Positions 11,401 through 20,472 of a DNA stretch of 64,000 nt are shown one piece after another. Numbering within the stretch: the first letter of the stretch is position 1; every line of letters starts with the position of its first letter. Source of the DNA: Henricia sp. BOLD:AAB3569 (Eukaryota; Echinodermata; Asteroidea; Spinulosida; Echinasteridae); contig JBBELK010000325.1 in the NCBI GenBank assembly GCA_037783545.1, positions 62,001-126,000 on the forward strand, given 5' to 3'. The notes under the pieces are model-generated. The model saw nothing but the letters and a program-made list of their open reading frames with translations, did no database searches and had not been told where the DNA came from. Made by a program: the position numbers and the translations under genes.

Positions 11401-14400
11401 AGGCACAGTGGTATATCTCTTAGGTTTTCCCCAGGATATCTGACACACCGGGCAGATGCTCTACCAGCTGAGCTATATGAGGCACAGTGGTAATATACTC
11501 CCTCAGGTTTTCCCTAAGACCTCTGACACACTGGGTAGATGCTCTACCAGCTGAGCTGTATTAGGCACAGTGGTAATATATATACTGATCCCTTAGGTTT
11601 TCCCTTTTTAGACCTCTGACACACCGGCCGGGAAGATGCTCCATCAGCTGAGCTATGAGGCACAGTAGTATACTATACTAACGTTAGCCCTACGGAACCA
11701 TTTTTGCTCTCTCTTTCGGTGCTTTATGGGTCCGGGTGCGCAAGTGAGCAAAACAACCAAGAAAAGATTGTATATGTTAACTTGAATTAACTTAAATTAG
11801 CACGATCGAATTAGCACGATCTTGTACAGTTATTAGAGTAATTAAATTAAACAAAATACACTTAACATTTAAATCGGTGTTTTCAGATCTAAATACGGCA
11901 AATCGGACGGCAGTTGGAAGTCGGCAGGTGAGATAGTAACAGCACCCAAGTTGGCGAGGACGCTACGTGCTATTGCCGAGAATGGTTCTAGGGAGTTGTA
12001 TACGGGAGAGACTGGCAGGCGGCTCATAGAGGAGATTCGAGACAATGGTAATAGGCGATGAACTGTTTAATGCGAGTTAGTGAGTAGTCCATTAAATTTA
12101 AGACCCACACGGTAAAGGCTACCGAAGTCAAGAGCGGAGAAACCAGCCCCTCACACTGAAACGACCTGGGGCCAATTTCATAAAGCATGTTAGCAGAAAA
12201 ATTTGCTTAATCAAAAATTTGTGTGCTTTATAAAAATGGGTTAATAAACAAAATTGTTCTTCAACTTGTGTTTTTAGCAAGAATAGCAGATATTCTTGTG
12301 AAAAACACAAGTTGACATGCAATTTCGATTATTGACCCATTTTTATAAAGCAAACAAATTTGATTAAGCAAAAATTTCTGCTAACATGCTTTATGAATCT
12401 GTTCCCTGCTCTATGATGAAATTGGCCCCGGATTAACCAGTATCTTTACGATACGGTTATTGTCGCTTGGCTCCACAGTAAAAGGAAGAAACCACCCATA
12501 AACGTTGTTGCATCTAGCCTCAAGGCTTTCGTGGCGAGGTTTATTTACCGCGCGGTTTTGTTTGCGCAAAGAAAAATAGCGAGCACCAGCGTCAGGAAAT
12601 AATAGCACGCACACCACAGCTAGACGGTCCGCCACGATCGCCTTTACAATTGCGTTATAATTGGCGGGATGTCAGTTTCACCAAATCGCAAATACCGATA
12701 TACCACTATGTTTGCATGTTTGTTTTTGTGTTTCTGGGTAAGCAGGCTTTATGGCTACAGTGTTTAGGTTCACTTTTGCTTACCCTGGCCGACTTGGACT
12801 GTTTTGTCCTAGTTCACTCCTGTCTATTTTCTCTGCATTATTCAGTATTACATCGTAAATTGCGCTTTCTTATGTAACTTTTGTTTATTGTTCACTGCAT
12901 GTAATTTGTGTGTGCCTGTTGGGTTTTTTTATGTATTGGCCGAAAAAATAATAATAAATAATAATTACAAGGTGGCCTGATGACGTCATCCGATCTAGCA
13001 GACTACCGTGCTACATGGACGGAAGCTCTAACCTTTTCTATTGGTCAAGGTATAACCGTCGCAGTGCCACCCTCGCCATCTGGCGGACCTGTTCTACAAT
13101 TCCTGCTCAACATATTAAAAAGTAAGAATCTGCTGCACGTGTTCGGTACAGGACGATCATGTCGTTTGAACCATTGTGTCTGCCGATACGTTATTTCGGA
13201 CACATGGTGCTTGAACTATAGGAAGTTCAAGCTAATGCACCTATCAATAATTGTTTGACTCGTAATCACTCGAAATGACTCGTAATTTGTTCGTGATGTC
13301 GAACTAAAAAAAATTCTCTCACATTTCACCTGTCCTAAAAAAACTCTATTGGCTTCCGGTATATTATCGGATTATCTTCAAGATGATGCTCGTTGTTTTT
13401 AAGGCATTGAATGGCACGGCTCCATTATACATCTCCGATCTGCTCTCTTATCACAAACCATCACGCACTTTACGCTCTAGTAGTCAACTCTTGCTCCATC
13501 AACCAAGATCACATCGTCGATCCTTTTCAGTGTCAGCACCTCCATTTTATAATGAATTGCCCTTTCAGATCCGGGCTGCGTTCGAAACACGCGAACTTTG
13601 CAAACGTTTGCATCGTTCGCCAACAACCGGTACCAGGCTTTCCATAGACGAGTGCACAAAAGCATTGTAACCAGTGGCGAACGTTGGCAACGTTTGCGTA
13701 TGTGGAACGCAGCCCAGATCTACTGATACACTATATCCTCTTTCAAATCATGTCTCAAAACCAACCTCATGCACAAGGCATTTGATCAAATGTAGTTTTC
13801 TTTAATAGTGTGTAATTTGTATTTCAGCGCCTTGAGCGCCCTTGAGGGTGGAAACGTTGCGCTATATAAATATTCATTATTATTATTATATTATTATTGT
13901 AGATTTCAACATCTCATCCGCTGATTTCAAGACGACCAGTACCACGATTAGGACGTATCATCGATTAATTGAAGCCTCAAAGTTTGCGTATGCTTTGAGA
14001 AGCTACCTGGGCGATGTATCCACGCCCTCGGTCGAAAAGGTAGGCTACTATCCACAACAACTTTAAAACCTTTTTTAAGGAAAGGTATAAATGGTGTCGG
14101 AAAATGTTTAAAGATTTGAGAAATGATCGATTTTATACCACATGACAAACTACTACATGTCTACCACTGACAACTTTCAATGTGCATTAAGACCGTCTTT
14201 TGTGAATGCATCACTAAGCTTGCAGCTCAGTTGTAGTATCTGAGGGATTATACCACTGTGCCTCGTAGCACATTTGGTGGAGAATCTGTCCAGTGTGTCA
14301 GAGGTCTTGGGGAAAACCTGAAAGAGTATACCACTGTCTCATAGCTCAGCTGGTGGAGCATCTGCCTGATGTGTCCGACGTCTTGGGGAAAACCGGAGGG

Positions 14401-17400
14401 AGTACACCACTGTCGCAGCTGGTAGTGCCCGGTGTGTCAGAGGTCTTGGGGTAAACCTCATAACTCAGCTGGTAGATCATTTGACCAGAGAGTCAGGTTT
14501 CTCGGATTTGTCTATGACTTTTGCATTATTGTTAATATCACAAAGCAAAAACAAAAAACGGTTGACCCAGGGTTGCGAAGCTATATTCCGATGTTTTGGT
14601 TGCAGACTCTGGCCAAGATGGCATCTGAAGAGTTAGCTGCTTCAATATCGTCGTTGATACGCGATGACAACGTGACGTACACCGATGCGTCTGGCTATGG
14701 TGCGTTGATCAACACAGCATCGCATCCTGGAGGCACCAGTCACGTGAGTGTGGTCGACCAAGATGGAAATGCCGTGGCCGCTACCTCGTCTGTCAATGAA
14801 TAGTAAGAAATGTAACGGTTTTGGGGCGGCTAACTATAGGGCAGTACAATTTTTCCCGATTGTTCTTTCACTGTGATTTACGTACATTACTTGAAATACT
14901 CATAGGTTGGCTCTATAGGTGCGGTGCGTCCACACTAGAGTGAATCGCGACGGAACGGCAACGGAACGTAAGAGTCAGCGGTACCGCTGAAAGTTGAAAC
15001 TTTTCAACTTTGGGCGTTTGCCGTTAACGGCTACCGTTATCGGCTACCGTTATCGGCTACCGTTATCGGCTACCGTTAACGGCTACCGTTATCGGCTACC
15101 GTTAACGGCTACCGTTAACGGCTACCGTTAACGGCTATACCGTTATCGTTTCTGTAGACGTCCATACTGTAAACGTCAAAAATTGGGCGCGCGCCCAAAA
15201 TACAACGGCAGCGGAACGGCAAAACGCTCTAGAATGGACCGTATTAACATTATTTGAATTACTTATACATTTGTCGTTATTCCATACTCTAATCATTCAG
15301 TATAATACTAGCCTGTTCAATGTGAAACTGCTTCCGACGCGGGTTCCAACGGGCCTGATGGGGATAAAATAGTAACATGCAAGGGCTTTTATATTGCTTG
15401 ATATGGCGCAGGAATCCCTCGAGGTGACTTCTGAGCATCCCGGTTATGAAAACCATGCTCTTAAATTCCGTTCTCCCGCGGATAATAAATAGAAGCATAT
15501 ACGCAAACTTAAATTGTTATGGTAAGGAGGCCCTGCTGAGATGACCGAAGCGTTCTTGAAGGCTCATATGGGCGGAGCAGCTCGGTAATATAGCTGGGCT
15601 TTTGTCTCTTGGGGGCGAGCAGAAGGTGAGCAGAAGAGTTTTGTACTGGATTCGTTGTTTTATGGGCAACCAATGGAGATCCTTGAGGATTGGTGTGACA
15701 TGATTGCGTTTCTTGAAGAAAGAGACCAGGCGGCGCGGGCGGCAGAGTTTTGGATTCTTTGAAGTTTGTTTACATCTTTGTCGGGGAGGCCGGTAAGTAG
15801 ACAATTACAATTCTCGAGGAGAGAAGTGACAAAGGCATGAACCAAGATTTCGACGGTACGTTTGTTATTAAACACATTTTCCTCAGTCCAAAGGAAGCCT
15901 GTGGACAAACGGCGTTGACCTGTGGACGCATGCTGAGGTGACTGTCGTAGACCACTCCTAGATCATGCACGAACCGTTTCAGCAGGTTGGGCCCGGTAGT
16001 CCCCAAAGGTTATGTGTGAGATCATTGCGCTCTGTCTTGCATGTGGTGATGATAGATGGAGGACTTCCAGGACTATCCAGAGCCAAGTAGACCATGTACC
16101 TTATTTTCAAAAAATCGGACAAAGCGCTGGGCAAGAATTCTCTTCGAGTCGTGGGTGAGTATAGAGTCTGTGGCAGTTGTTCTCAACTGCCATGCTCCGA
16201 ACCCGAAAGAGGGCGCTTTGGTCACTGTTTTCGATCTTCTCCTGATAGTAACCTTTCTTTGCGATCTTCAGGGCGGTGCAGTATACTCCGAGGTGGCATG
16301 ATACATTGCCTGGTTGTCCACAGCTAACTTGGTCTCAACTCATTTTCTTACTTTCAAGCGCTTCTTGCGGCTCACTCCCGGAGAAATTCGTTGTACCGTG
16401 GGATGTGGGCGAAGCTGGATGACGGTTGACTTGATCGGGGCATGGTGATCAAGGGTTGTCTTCAGGTTGACTTTATAGCCTCAACTAAATATTCAGGGTC
16501 AGTGACTTTGGAAAAAGTGTCCTCGATGTCGGACTTAAAACCTGCGAAATTGATACTCCGGATGTTGCGGAATTGAACTTACGATTTTGTAGAAGCAGGG
16601 CGTGACATGGCGGCGAGGAAAATGACAGCTATGTGATCTGATGGCATGGCATTAAGGACGGACACATTTTTAGCACAGCGATCGTTTTTACTAACGATTA
16701 ATAGGTCAAGTGTGTTCCCATGCCAATGGGTTGGTTCAAACACTAACAGTTTTGATCAATGCTTTCTCCCTATAGTTTTGGGAGTGGTATACTCTCCAGC
16801 ACAACCGGTATACTACTCAACAACCAAATGACAGACTTTGATACTCCGGACAGTCAACCAGCCTCATCAGCCAATTATGTAGCGCCAGGCAAAGCCAGTC
16901 TATCTGCCATGTCTCCAGCCATTTTACTGAATGCAAAGACAGATGTGGAACTAGTGATCGGCGGCGCTGGTAGTAAATCAATTATCGCTCTTAATGCCAT
17001 GGTAAGTTTCGGAGTGACTTAATTAAAACACCATCCCATGACGAAGCATCCTCTCTATAACAATAATGTTCTTTATTAGACTTATTTTTTTGGTCTTAAG
17101 GGCACAGGCTCGTCAGCAATGCGCGCACGCCAAATTCGTGCCACAAAATACGCAGCTCCATAGCAAAGGCATGGGGCTGCGTATTTTGCAGCACGGATTT
17201 GGCGTGCGTGCATTTCTGACGAGCCTGTGCCTTTAAAGGTATAGGAAATACTTGCGAAGGGTTGCTTATTTCGCCACGATACCACCAGCATAACCAAGTT
17301 TGTTATAAAAGTAGTACACAGAAGTTTATTTTTCAAATTGTGATGTTCACAATAACAAAAAAAAGCACATTTGAAAGGTCGGCCATATCCAAATTACTGG

Positions 17401-20291
17401 CTTTTGCTATGCTTGTTGCTATACTGTTGCTAACGACTGCTATAAGCCAGTTCGGAATCTCGCGCGCGCAATGAACGTCTATGGGATTGTGTCAAGGTCA
17501 TTTGAGATAAACACAGGTCATTTGAGATAAACACAATGCATACCGCTTTGTTTATCTCAAACCAAAGTCGGGAGACGCATGCGCAGTCGAGACTCCGAAC
17601 TGGCTTATTGTAATGTCAGCCCATAGCAAGATCATTTCATTTCTTTATCAGGAAAACTCGACAAGTAACAAAAAACACAAGCATAAGACACAAGTACATG
17701 CAATCAAACGAGTTTCGACGACAGATGCAAGTGCATTGATAGCACCCCTGAAGGATTACCAAAGAGCGAACCCAATCACTGTCTATTGATTGCTTTCCGG
17801 TGATTGCTTTCCGGTGACGTCACCCCTTCCATCCACCATTTTAGTGGGCATTTTTCATAACCCACGTGGCTCGAGTAATAACCGGCAAAAAGAGCAAGAA
17901 GAGCGCATTGGTTGCACTTACCTCTGTTGCTTGAACTTGCTTTATGTTGTTGCGCCATGGCTGTTGTATCGAGAAAGATAAAAACGCATTTCTTGAGGCC
18001 AAACATCGCGATCAAGTAAAAGCACTTTCGTGTTTACAAGCGCAACCGAGTGCATGCTCAATTTGAACGTATCCCTGCAGACTAGACGCGCGTGCGGTGT
18101 CTTCGAATGAAAATACGCTGGTGAGTATTTTTTACGCGTGTTCATGTGGGTCTATTGGCGCGCGCATGTACGCGCGTGACTGTTGACCACCAAACATTAT
18201 CGGATGTTCTACGTCATTGAAAGCAACCAATAAGCCAGTTCGGAGTCTCGACTGCGCATGCGTCTCCCGACTTTGGTTTGAGATAAACAAAGCGGTAGGC
18301 ATTGTGTTTATCTCAAATGACCTGTGTTTATCTCAAATGACCTTGACACAATCCCATAGACGTTCATTGCGCGCGCGAGATTCCGAACTGGCTTATAGTG
18401 GCAACAACCAAAGTTCCGAATGAAGCCGTACATTCCATCTATATATAATATGACATCAATGTATGTTTTGTATCCCTGAAGTTCATACTGCGTTCAATGT
18501 TTACTGACGCTACACTGAAGGAACTTGGTGATGACATCAGGATTTACAACGTCCTGCAACCGGAGAACGTGGCTCGCTACGAAGCTCACTTTCCGCAAGT
18601 AAGTCTGATGAACGATGCGTGTGGATTCATAGGCCTACTCGTCGTTTTTAGAAGAAGCAGTTTGGGGGACTTGTGTAAAACAACACACTAAAAACCAACA
18701 GAATCAACTTAGAAGGAAAGTGGTTTTGTGATTCTGTGAATTTCACTCCATCGCTTCACTCCAAACTCACTCCATACTGCTTTTTCTGGGCTACCACTGG
18801 CACTATGAAGTATGAGCAACTAACAATGGAAATTGGGCACACACCATTGTGACCAATTTCCATTGTTAGGCTGGATCCGAATTAGTGGCTTTGGCTGTTG
18901 CTATGCTGTTTCTATGGACTTTCATTGTCTGCCCATAGCAACAGCCATAGCCAAAGCCACTAATTCGGATCCAGCCTTAGTTGCCCATTGTGTATAATCA
19001 GAATTCTATAACGATGCAGGGCCAAGCTAATTCAATTCTCTCACTGCTAACCCATCTATACACGAGATATATAACTACAAATATTGGCTGCACTGAGGAG
19101 CATAGGCCTGTTAAGATCATACATGTAGGCCCAAGCTAGGTGATCTCGAAGCCATGACTATAATCCGAGGCAGATGCTTTGAGCCTAAGCTTTGCTTCAT
19201 AATGACGGATTAGTTGTTCAGCAAGACATACTATTGATGTAAAATCAATAAAAGGTGGCCTTTTTCAACTTTGAAGATTTCATTGCAATAAATCAGACAG
19301 AGGGCGCTGTTTTGAGTGCATCACATAAGGAAGACAGAAGGGAAAAGTTAAAAAACAAACATAAGACTTCAAGTTGGACTTGTGGCAAATTGCTGCAGTT
19401 TCTACCCCCAGTTTTGTCATGGCTTACAGCAGGCAACATGTAAAACAAACTCAAACAGCCATGGATTACAAAAGTTTCAGGAAAAAAGTGGAATCTTTTG
19501 TGCACAGTTGAATGTGATTTTCCTGTGTTTGCCTCTTGTGACATCGTGACCTTGGTCGTGAATATGCATATTTTCATTAGCTTAAAAACTAAAAACCTTT
19601 GTTTTAACCCCCAAAGCAAGCTCCAAATAGGATTTTTATGACTTTAACTGAGTAGAGTGGTTTTAAAGCATAGATTTCATTGATAAAAATCCTAAATAAG
19701 GGGCTCTTTAATCTCAACCGTGCCTTTCATTGCAGTGAAAATATAATTTTCAATTATATTTTGAGTTATTGCTTAATTTTGTCAATATTTTTAATAAATG
19801 TATTTATCCTAAATGTATTATCCAATTAGTTTGGAGAGCCCCTCGATAGAAACTATTTGGGTATCGTTTTCTGTCATGTTTCCTGTTCAGTGTTTATTTG
19901 TATGTATTATGTGCGTGTAATTTATTTGTCTGATTTGTATATCCCGCAAAATGAAATAAATGAAATGAATGTGTACTATTTGTGTTACATATAGGATATT
20001 ATCAATGGCTTGGAGGAAAGGGGTCACGTGGTTAAAAGCGGAGCAAAGAGGTCTGCAGTGCAGGCAATTAGGAGGCAAGAAAATGGCTGGATGGCATATA
20101 TAGAGACGTCCATAAGATGGCTGATGCTGCCGCTGGTTACTGATGAGGGCGTCTGCACAGGACCATCGTGTCTGTTTGAACCTGTGGCTGAATTGAGAAG
20201 GTCCGCACTGCAGGCGATTAGGAGGCAAGAACATGACTGGATGGCATATACAGACATCCGTAAGATGGCTGATGCTGCCGCTGGTTACTGA
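8273..20291 (+). CDS. GGT: Gamma-glutamyltransferase (glutathione hydrolase) family, 11 coding exons
   Basis: Spliced coding sequence of 2022 nt (673 residues): 8273-8421, 8708-8869, 9695-9900, 10834-11053, 11887-12047, 12972-13121, 13903-14039, 14606-14802, 16776-17001, 18482-18598, 19995-20291. All introns are GT-AG and phases match throughout. Known family role: cleaves the gamma-glutamyl bond of glutathione at the outer cell surface, and self-cleaves before a catalytic Thr into large and small subunits. Seen: a cytosolic N-terminus of about 50 residues, one membrane segment (about 57-73, type II topology), the Arg of MARERAP (R156) that binds the glutamate carboxylate, and the nucleophile in [10 protein letters not shown] (T439). 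The small-subunit pocket motif reads PGKASLSAM, where active mammalian enzymes have a Ser-Ser pair. An in-frame TAA at 8267-8269 precedes the ATG. The cytosolic tail and divergent pocket resemble the GGT7 branch, but GGT1/GGT5-like is possible. The last exon carries an internal 150-nt duplication. Confidence 0.95.
8708..8869 (+). CDS. GGT: GGT exon 2 (membrane anchor)
   Basis: Encodes residues 50-104. A positively charged NTRLKR cap precedes the hydrophobic run [17 protein letters not shown], followed by the ectodomain start with [13 protein letters not shown], which matches the family's AADxxxCSxIGR block. Acceptor TCAAAG, donor CG|GTAATC, phase 2. Confidence 0.93.
9072..9282. mobile_element. 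Hairpin MITE (GGCGCTGCTAAGCA family)
   Basis: Ends GGGGTCAATTTCATGGCGCT and AGCGCCATGAAATTGGCCCC. The empty relative at about 48880 joins CAACCAG directly to ACTGTTG. Other members: 12168-12428, 28807-29043, 54532-54720. Confidence 0.88.
9295..9430. repeat. 26-bp minisatellite, 5 copies
   Basis: TAGGCATTGGCGTACATCACGCACCAA-type unit repeated five times; a single copy is present in the relative at 48893. Confidence 0.93.
9695..9900 (+). CDS. GGT: GGT exon 3 (glycine-rich core, substrate arginine)
   Basis: Encodes residues 104-173: [20 protein letters not shown], then [14 protein letters not shown], then [11 protein letters not shown]. These are family hallmark blocks; the Arg of MARERAP corresponds to the glutamate-binding Arg of mammalian GGT1. 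Acceptor TTTTCAG, donor G|GTAAGG, phase 1. Confidence 0.97.
10060..10195 (-). mobile_element. Degenerate SINE fragment
   Basis: GTATGTGGGTTGGGTTTGCA and a damaged tRNA-like part resemble the SINE at 4886-5195. Low identity. Confidence 0.4.
10250..10445. mobile_element. Palindromic MITE in GGT intron 3
   Basis: CCCACTGTGCGATTTTGGCC near 10270 pairs with GGCCAAAATCGCACAGTGG near 10382, with outer TGTCTTAAG / CGTCTTAA pairs. Confidence 0.75.
10834..11053 (+). CDS. GGT: GGT exon 4
   Basis: Encodes residues 173-246: [19 protein letters not shown], then [20 protein letters not shown], both strongly conserved in the family. Acceptor TCTGACAG, donor GT|GTGAGT, phase 2. Confidence 0.97.
11145..11675 (-). 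repeat. Tandem array of tRNA 5'-half-like units (about 6)
   Basis: Units of about 100 bp on the - strand contain TAGCTCAGCTGGTAGAGCAT (the conserved 5' half of many tRNAs, with A box), then TGTGTCAGAGGTCTTRGGGAAAACC. No 3' half or acceptor stem partner, so not tRNA genes. Lies in GGT intron 4. Confidence 0.8.
11887..12047 (+). CDS. GGT: GGT exon 5
   Basis: Encodes residues 246-300, including [20 protein letters not shown] and a terminal IRDNG that leads into the next family block (GGxxTxxDLxxY). Acceptor TTTTCAG, donor G|GTAATA, phase 1. Confidence 0.96.
12168..12428. mobile_element. Hairpin MITE, relative of 9072-9282
   Basis: GGGGCCAATTTCATAAAGCA with TTAGCAGAAAAATTTGCTTA at the left; CTTTATGAA and GAAATTGGCCCC at the right. 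Confidence 0.8.
12640..12968 (+). mobile_element. Probable LINE 3' end with AAT-rich tail
   Basis: T-rich 3'UTR-like sequence ends ATGTATTGGCCGAAAAAATA then AATAATAAATAATAATTACA, a typical CR1/L2-type tail, immediately before the GGT exon 6 acceptor. No coding part recognised. Confidence 0.55.
12972..13121 (+). CDS. GGT: GGT exon 6
   Basis: Encodes residues 300-350: [18 protein letters not shown], then [18 protein letters not shown], the conserved PxxPxSGPVLxxxLNIL block. The acceptor sits directly behind an AAT-rich retrotransposon-like tail. Donor A|GTAAGA, phase 1. Confidence 0.96.
13319..13898 (+). pseudogene. CR1/L2-type LINE, 3' end of reverse transcriptase ORF
   Basis: Encodes [37 protein letters not shown] and [17 protein letters not shown], the C-terminal end of CR1/L2-like RT proteins, followed by GCGCTATATAAATATTCATT and ATT repeats. 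It is 5'-truncated and sits against GGT exon 7. Confidence 0.88.
13903..14039 (+). CDS. GGT: GGT exon 7
   Basis: Encodes residues 350-395, including [20 protein letters not shown], matching the family's YHRIxEAxxFAYAxRxxLGD block. The acceptor ATTGTAG is the end of a LINE-derived ATT tail. Donor AAAAG|GTAGGC, phase 0. Confidence 0.95.
14255..14500 (+). repeat. Tandem tRNA 5'-half-like units, opposite orientation
   Basis: Two to three units with CATAGCTCAGCTGGTGGAGCA and GTGTCAGAGGTCTTGGGG, same family as 11145-11675 but inverted. Lies in GGT intron 7. Confidence 0.78.
14606..14802 (+). CDS. GGT: GGT exon 8 (autocleavage site and catalytic Thr)
   Basis: Encodes residues 396-461. It contains [20 protein letters not shown]; the Thr of GGT (T439) is the autoprocessing and catalytic nucleophile of the family. 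It ends at SSVNE with donor TA|GTAAGA, phase 2, and the Asn aligns with the pocket Asn of mammalian GGT1. Confidence 0.96.
14930..15240. mobile_element. Probable MITE containing a 13-bp minisatellite
   Basis: GGTGCGTCCACACTAGAGTG / CGCTCTAGAATGGACC ends, with ACGGAACGGCAACGG-like subterminal repeats. The core 15015-15150 is a tandem run of GGCTACCGTTATC / GGCTACCGTTAAC. Confidence 0.65.
15500..16740 (-). pseudogene. LINE relic (CR1/L2-like) with RT core deleted
   Basis: On the - strand, in order: SDIEDTF...[15 protein letters not shown] (endonuclease-RT linker), a region ending VRFF, then directly [36 protein letters not shown] and [20 protein letters not shown] (RT C-terminal part). The catalytic RT core between them is missing, and several frameshifts are present. 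It lies in GGT intron 8, opposite to the gene. Confidence 0.85.
16776..17001 (+). CDS. GGT: GGT exon 9 (small-subunit pocket)
   Basis: Encodes residues 461-536: [39 protein letters not shown]. Relative to mammalian GGT1, NEMDDF is NQMTDF, PLSSM is SLSAM and AAGG is GAGS, so several gamma-glutamyl contacts differ. Acceptor CCCTATAG, donor ATG|GTAAGT, phase 0. Confidence 0.95.
17090..17245. mobile_element. Palindromic MITE (GGCACAGGCTCGTCAG ends), copy 1
   Basis: GGGCACAGGCTCGTCAGCAA and CTGACGAGCCTGTGCCTTTA are inverted around CTCCATAGCAAAGGCATGG. A second copy lies at 52465-52602. Confidence 0.88.
17443..17611. mobile_element. 170-bp MITE (ATAAGCCAGTTCGGA ends), copy 1
   Basis: ATAAGCCAGTTCGGAATCTC at one end and CGAACTGGCTTAT at the other, with a doubled GTCATTTGAGATAAACACA. 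Inverted twin at 18228-18398. Confidence 0.85.
18228..18398. mobile_element. 170-bp MITE, copy 2 (inverted)
   Basis: Near-identical reverse complement of 17443-17611; both lie in GGT intron 9, separated by about 615 bp, so the intron RNA could form a long hairpin. Confidence 0.85.
18482..18598 (+). CDS. GGT: GGT exon 10
   Basis: Encodes residues 537-575, ending [25 protein letters not shown] sequence that aligns with the EEPRLHxQLxPN region. It is more diverged than the other exons, but both phases (0/0) fit and the donor is CAA|GTAAGT. Confidence 0.85.
18795..18990. mobile_element. Nested hairpins in GGT intron 10
   Basis: CTAACAATGGAAATTGG / CCAATTTCCATTGTTAG hairpin, then GGCTGGATCCGAATTAGTGG / CCACTAATTCGGATCCAGCC arms of about 45 bp. 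Confidence 0.8.
19262..19712. mobile_element. Dispersed repeat, family B copy 1
   Basis: Matches 59935-60330 in reverse over about 400 bp, sharing CAGCAGGCAACATGTAAAAC and GATTTCATTGATAAAAATCC. Lies in GGT intron 10. Confidence 0.85.
19720..19975 (+). mobile_element. Probable LINE 3' end upstream of GGT exon 11
   Basis: GAGAGCCCCTCGATAGAAAC and GTATATCCCGCAAAATGAAA then TAAATGAAATGAATG resemble CR1/L2-type 3' tails. No coding part. Confidence 0.5.
19995..20291 (+). CDS. GGT: GGT exon 11 (terminal, internally duplicated)
   Basis: Encodes residues 576-673 and stop TGA 20289-20291. It begins [13 protein letters not shown]. The C-terminal family block occurs twice: copy 1 at 20049-20162 ([17 protein letters not shown]) and copy 2 at 20200-20311 ([17 protein letters not shown]...MADAAAGY, the normal C-terminus). 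The offset is 150 nt, exactly 50 codons. A 2-nt length difference in copy 1 (CATATATAGAG against CATATACAG) shifts its end out of frame, so the old stop near 20141 is not read and translation continues into copy 2. Confidence 0.85.
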   Translation, partial: DIINGLEERGHVVKSGAKRSAVQAIRRQENGWMAYIETSIRWLMLPLVTDEGVCTGPSCLFEPVAELRRSALQAIRRQEHDWMAYTDIRKMADAAAGY

Positions 20292-20466
20292 CGAGGGCGT
20301 CTGCACAGGAAATATATTTTTGTCCGTAGGTAGGTTTTAGGAGACATTGCTTCCGATTGGTCTAACCCCATGCATAATGTTGTATACTAAAACGTTTCGT
20401 TGATAAATACGTTAACGCAAGTCTTGTTTAATAGTCTATACAACTCCACGAGGGCGCTATATAGAG

Positions 20467-20472
20467 AATAAA
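20467..20472 (+). promoter_or_regulatory. Candidate polyadenylation signal AATAAA of GGT
   Basis: AATAAA lies about 176 nt after the GGT stop codon, a plausible 3' UTR length. No cleavage-site evidence is visible. Confidence 0.4.

Noticed and set aside
11145..11675. Cluster of tRNA genes
   Set aside because: Only the 5' half of a tRNA is present in each unit; no T arm or acceptor pairing.
13383..13670. Host gene in GGT intron 6
   Set aside because: The protein is the C-terminal end of a CR1/L2-type reverse transcriptase, a 5'-truncated LINE copy.
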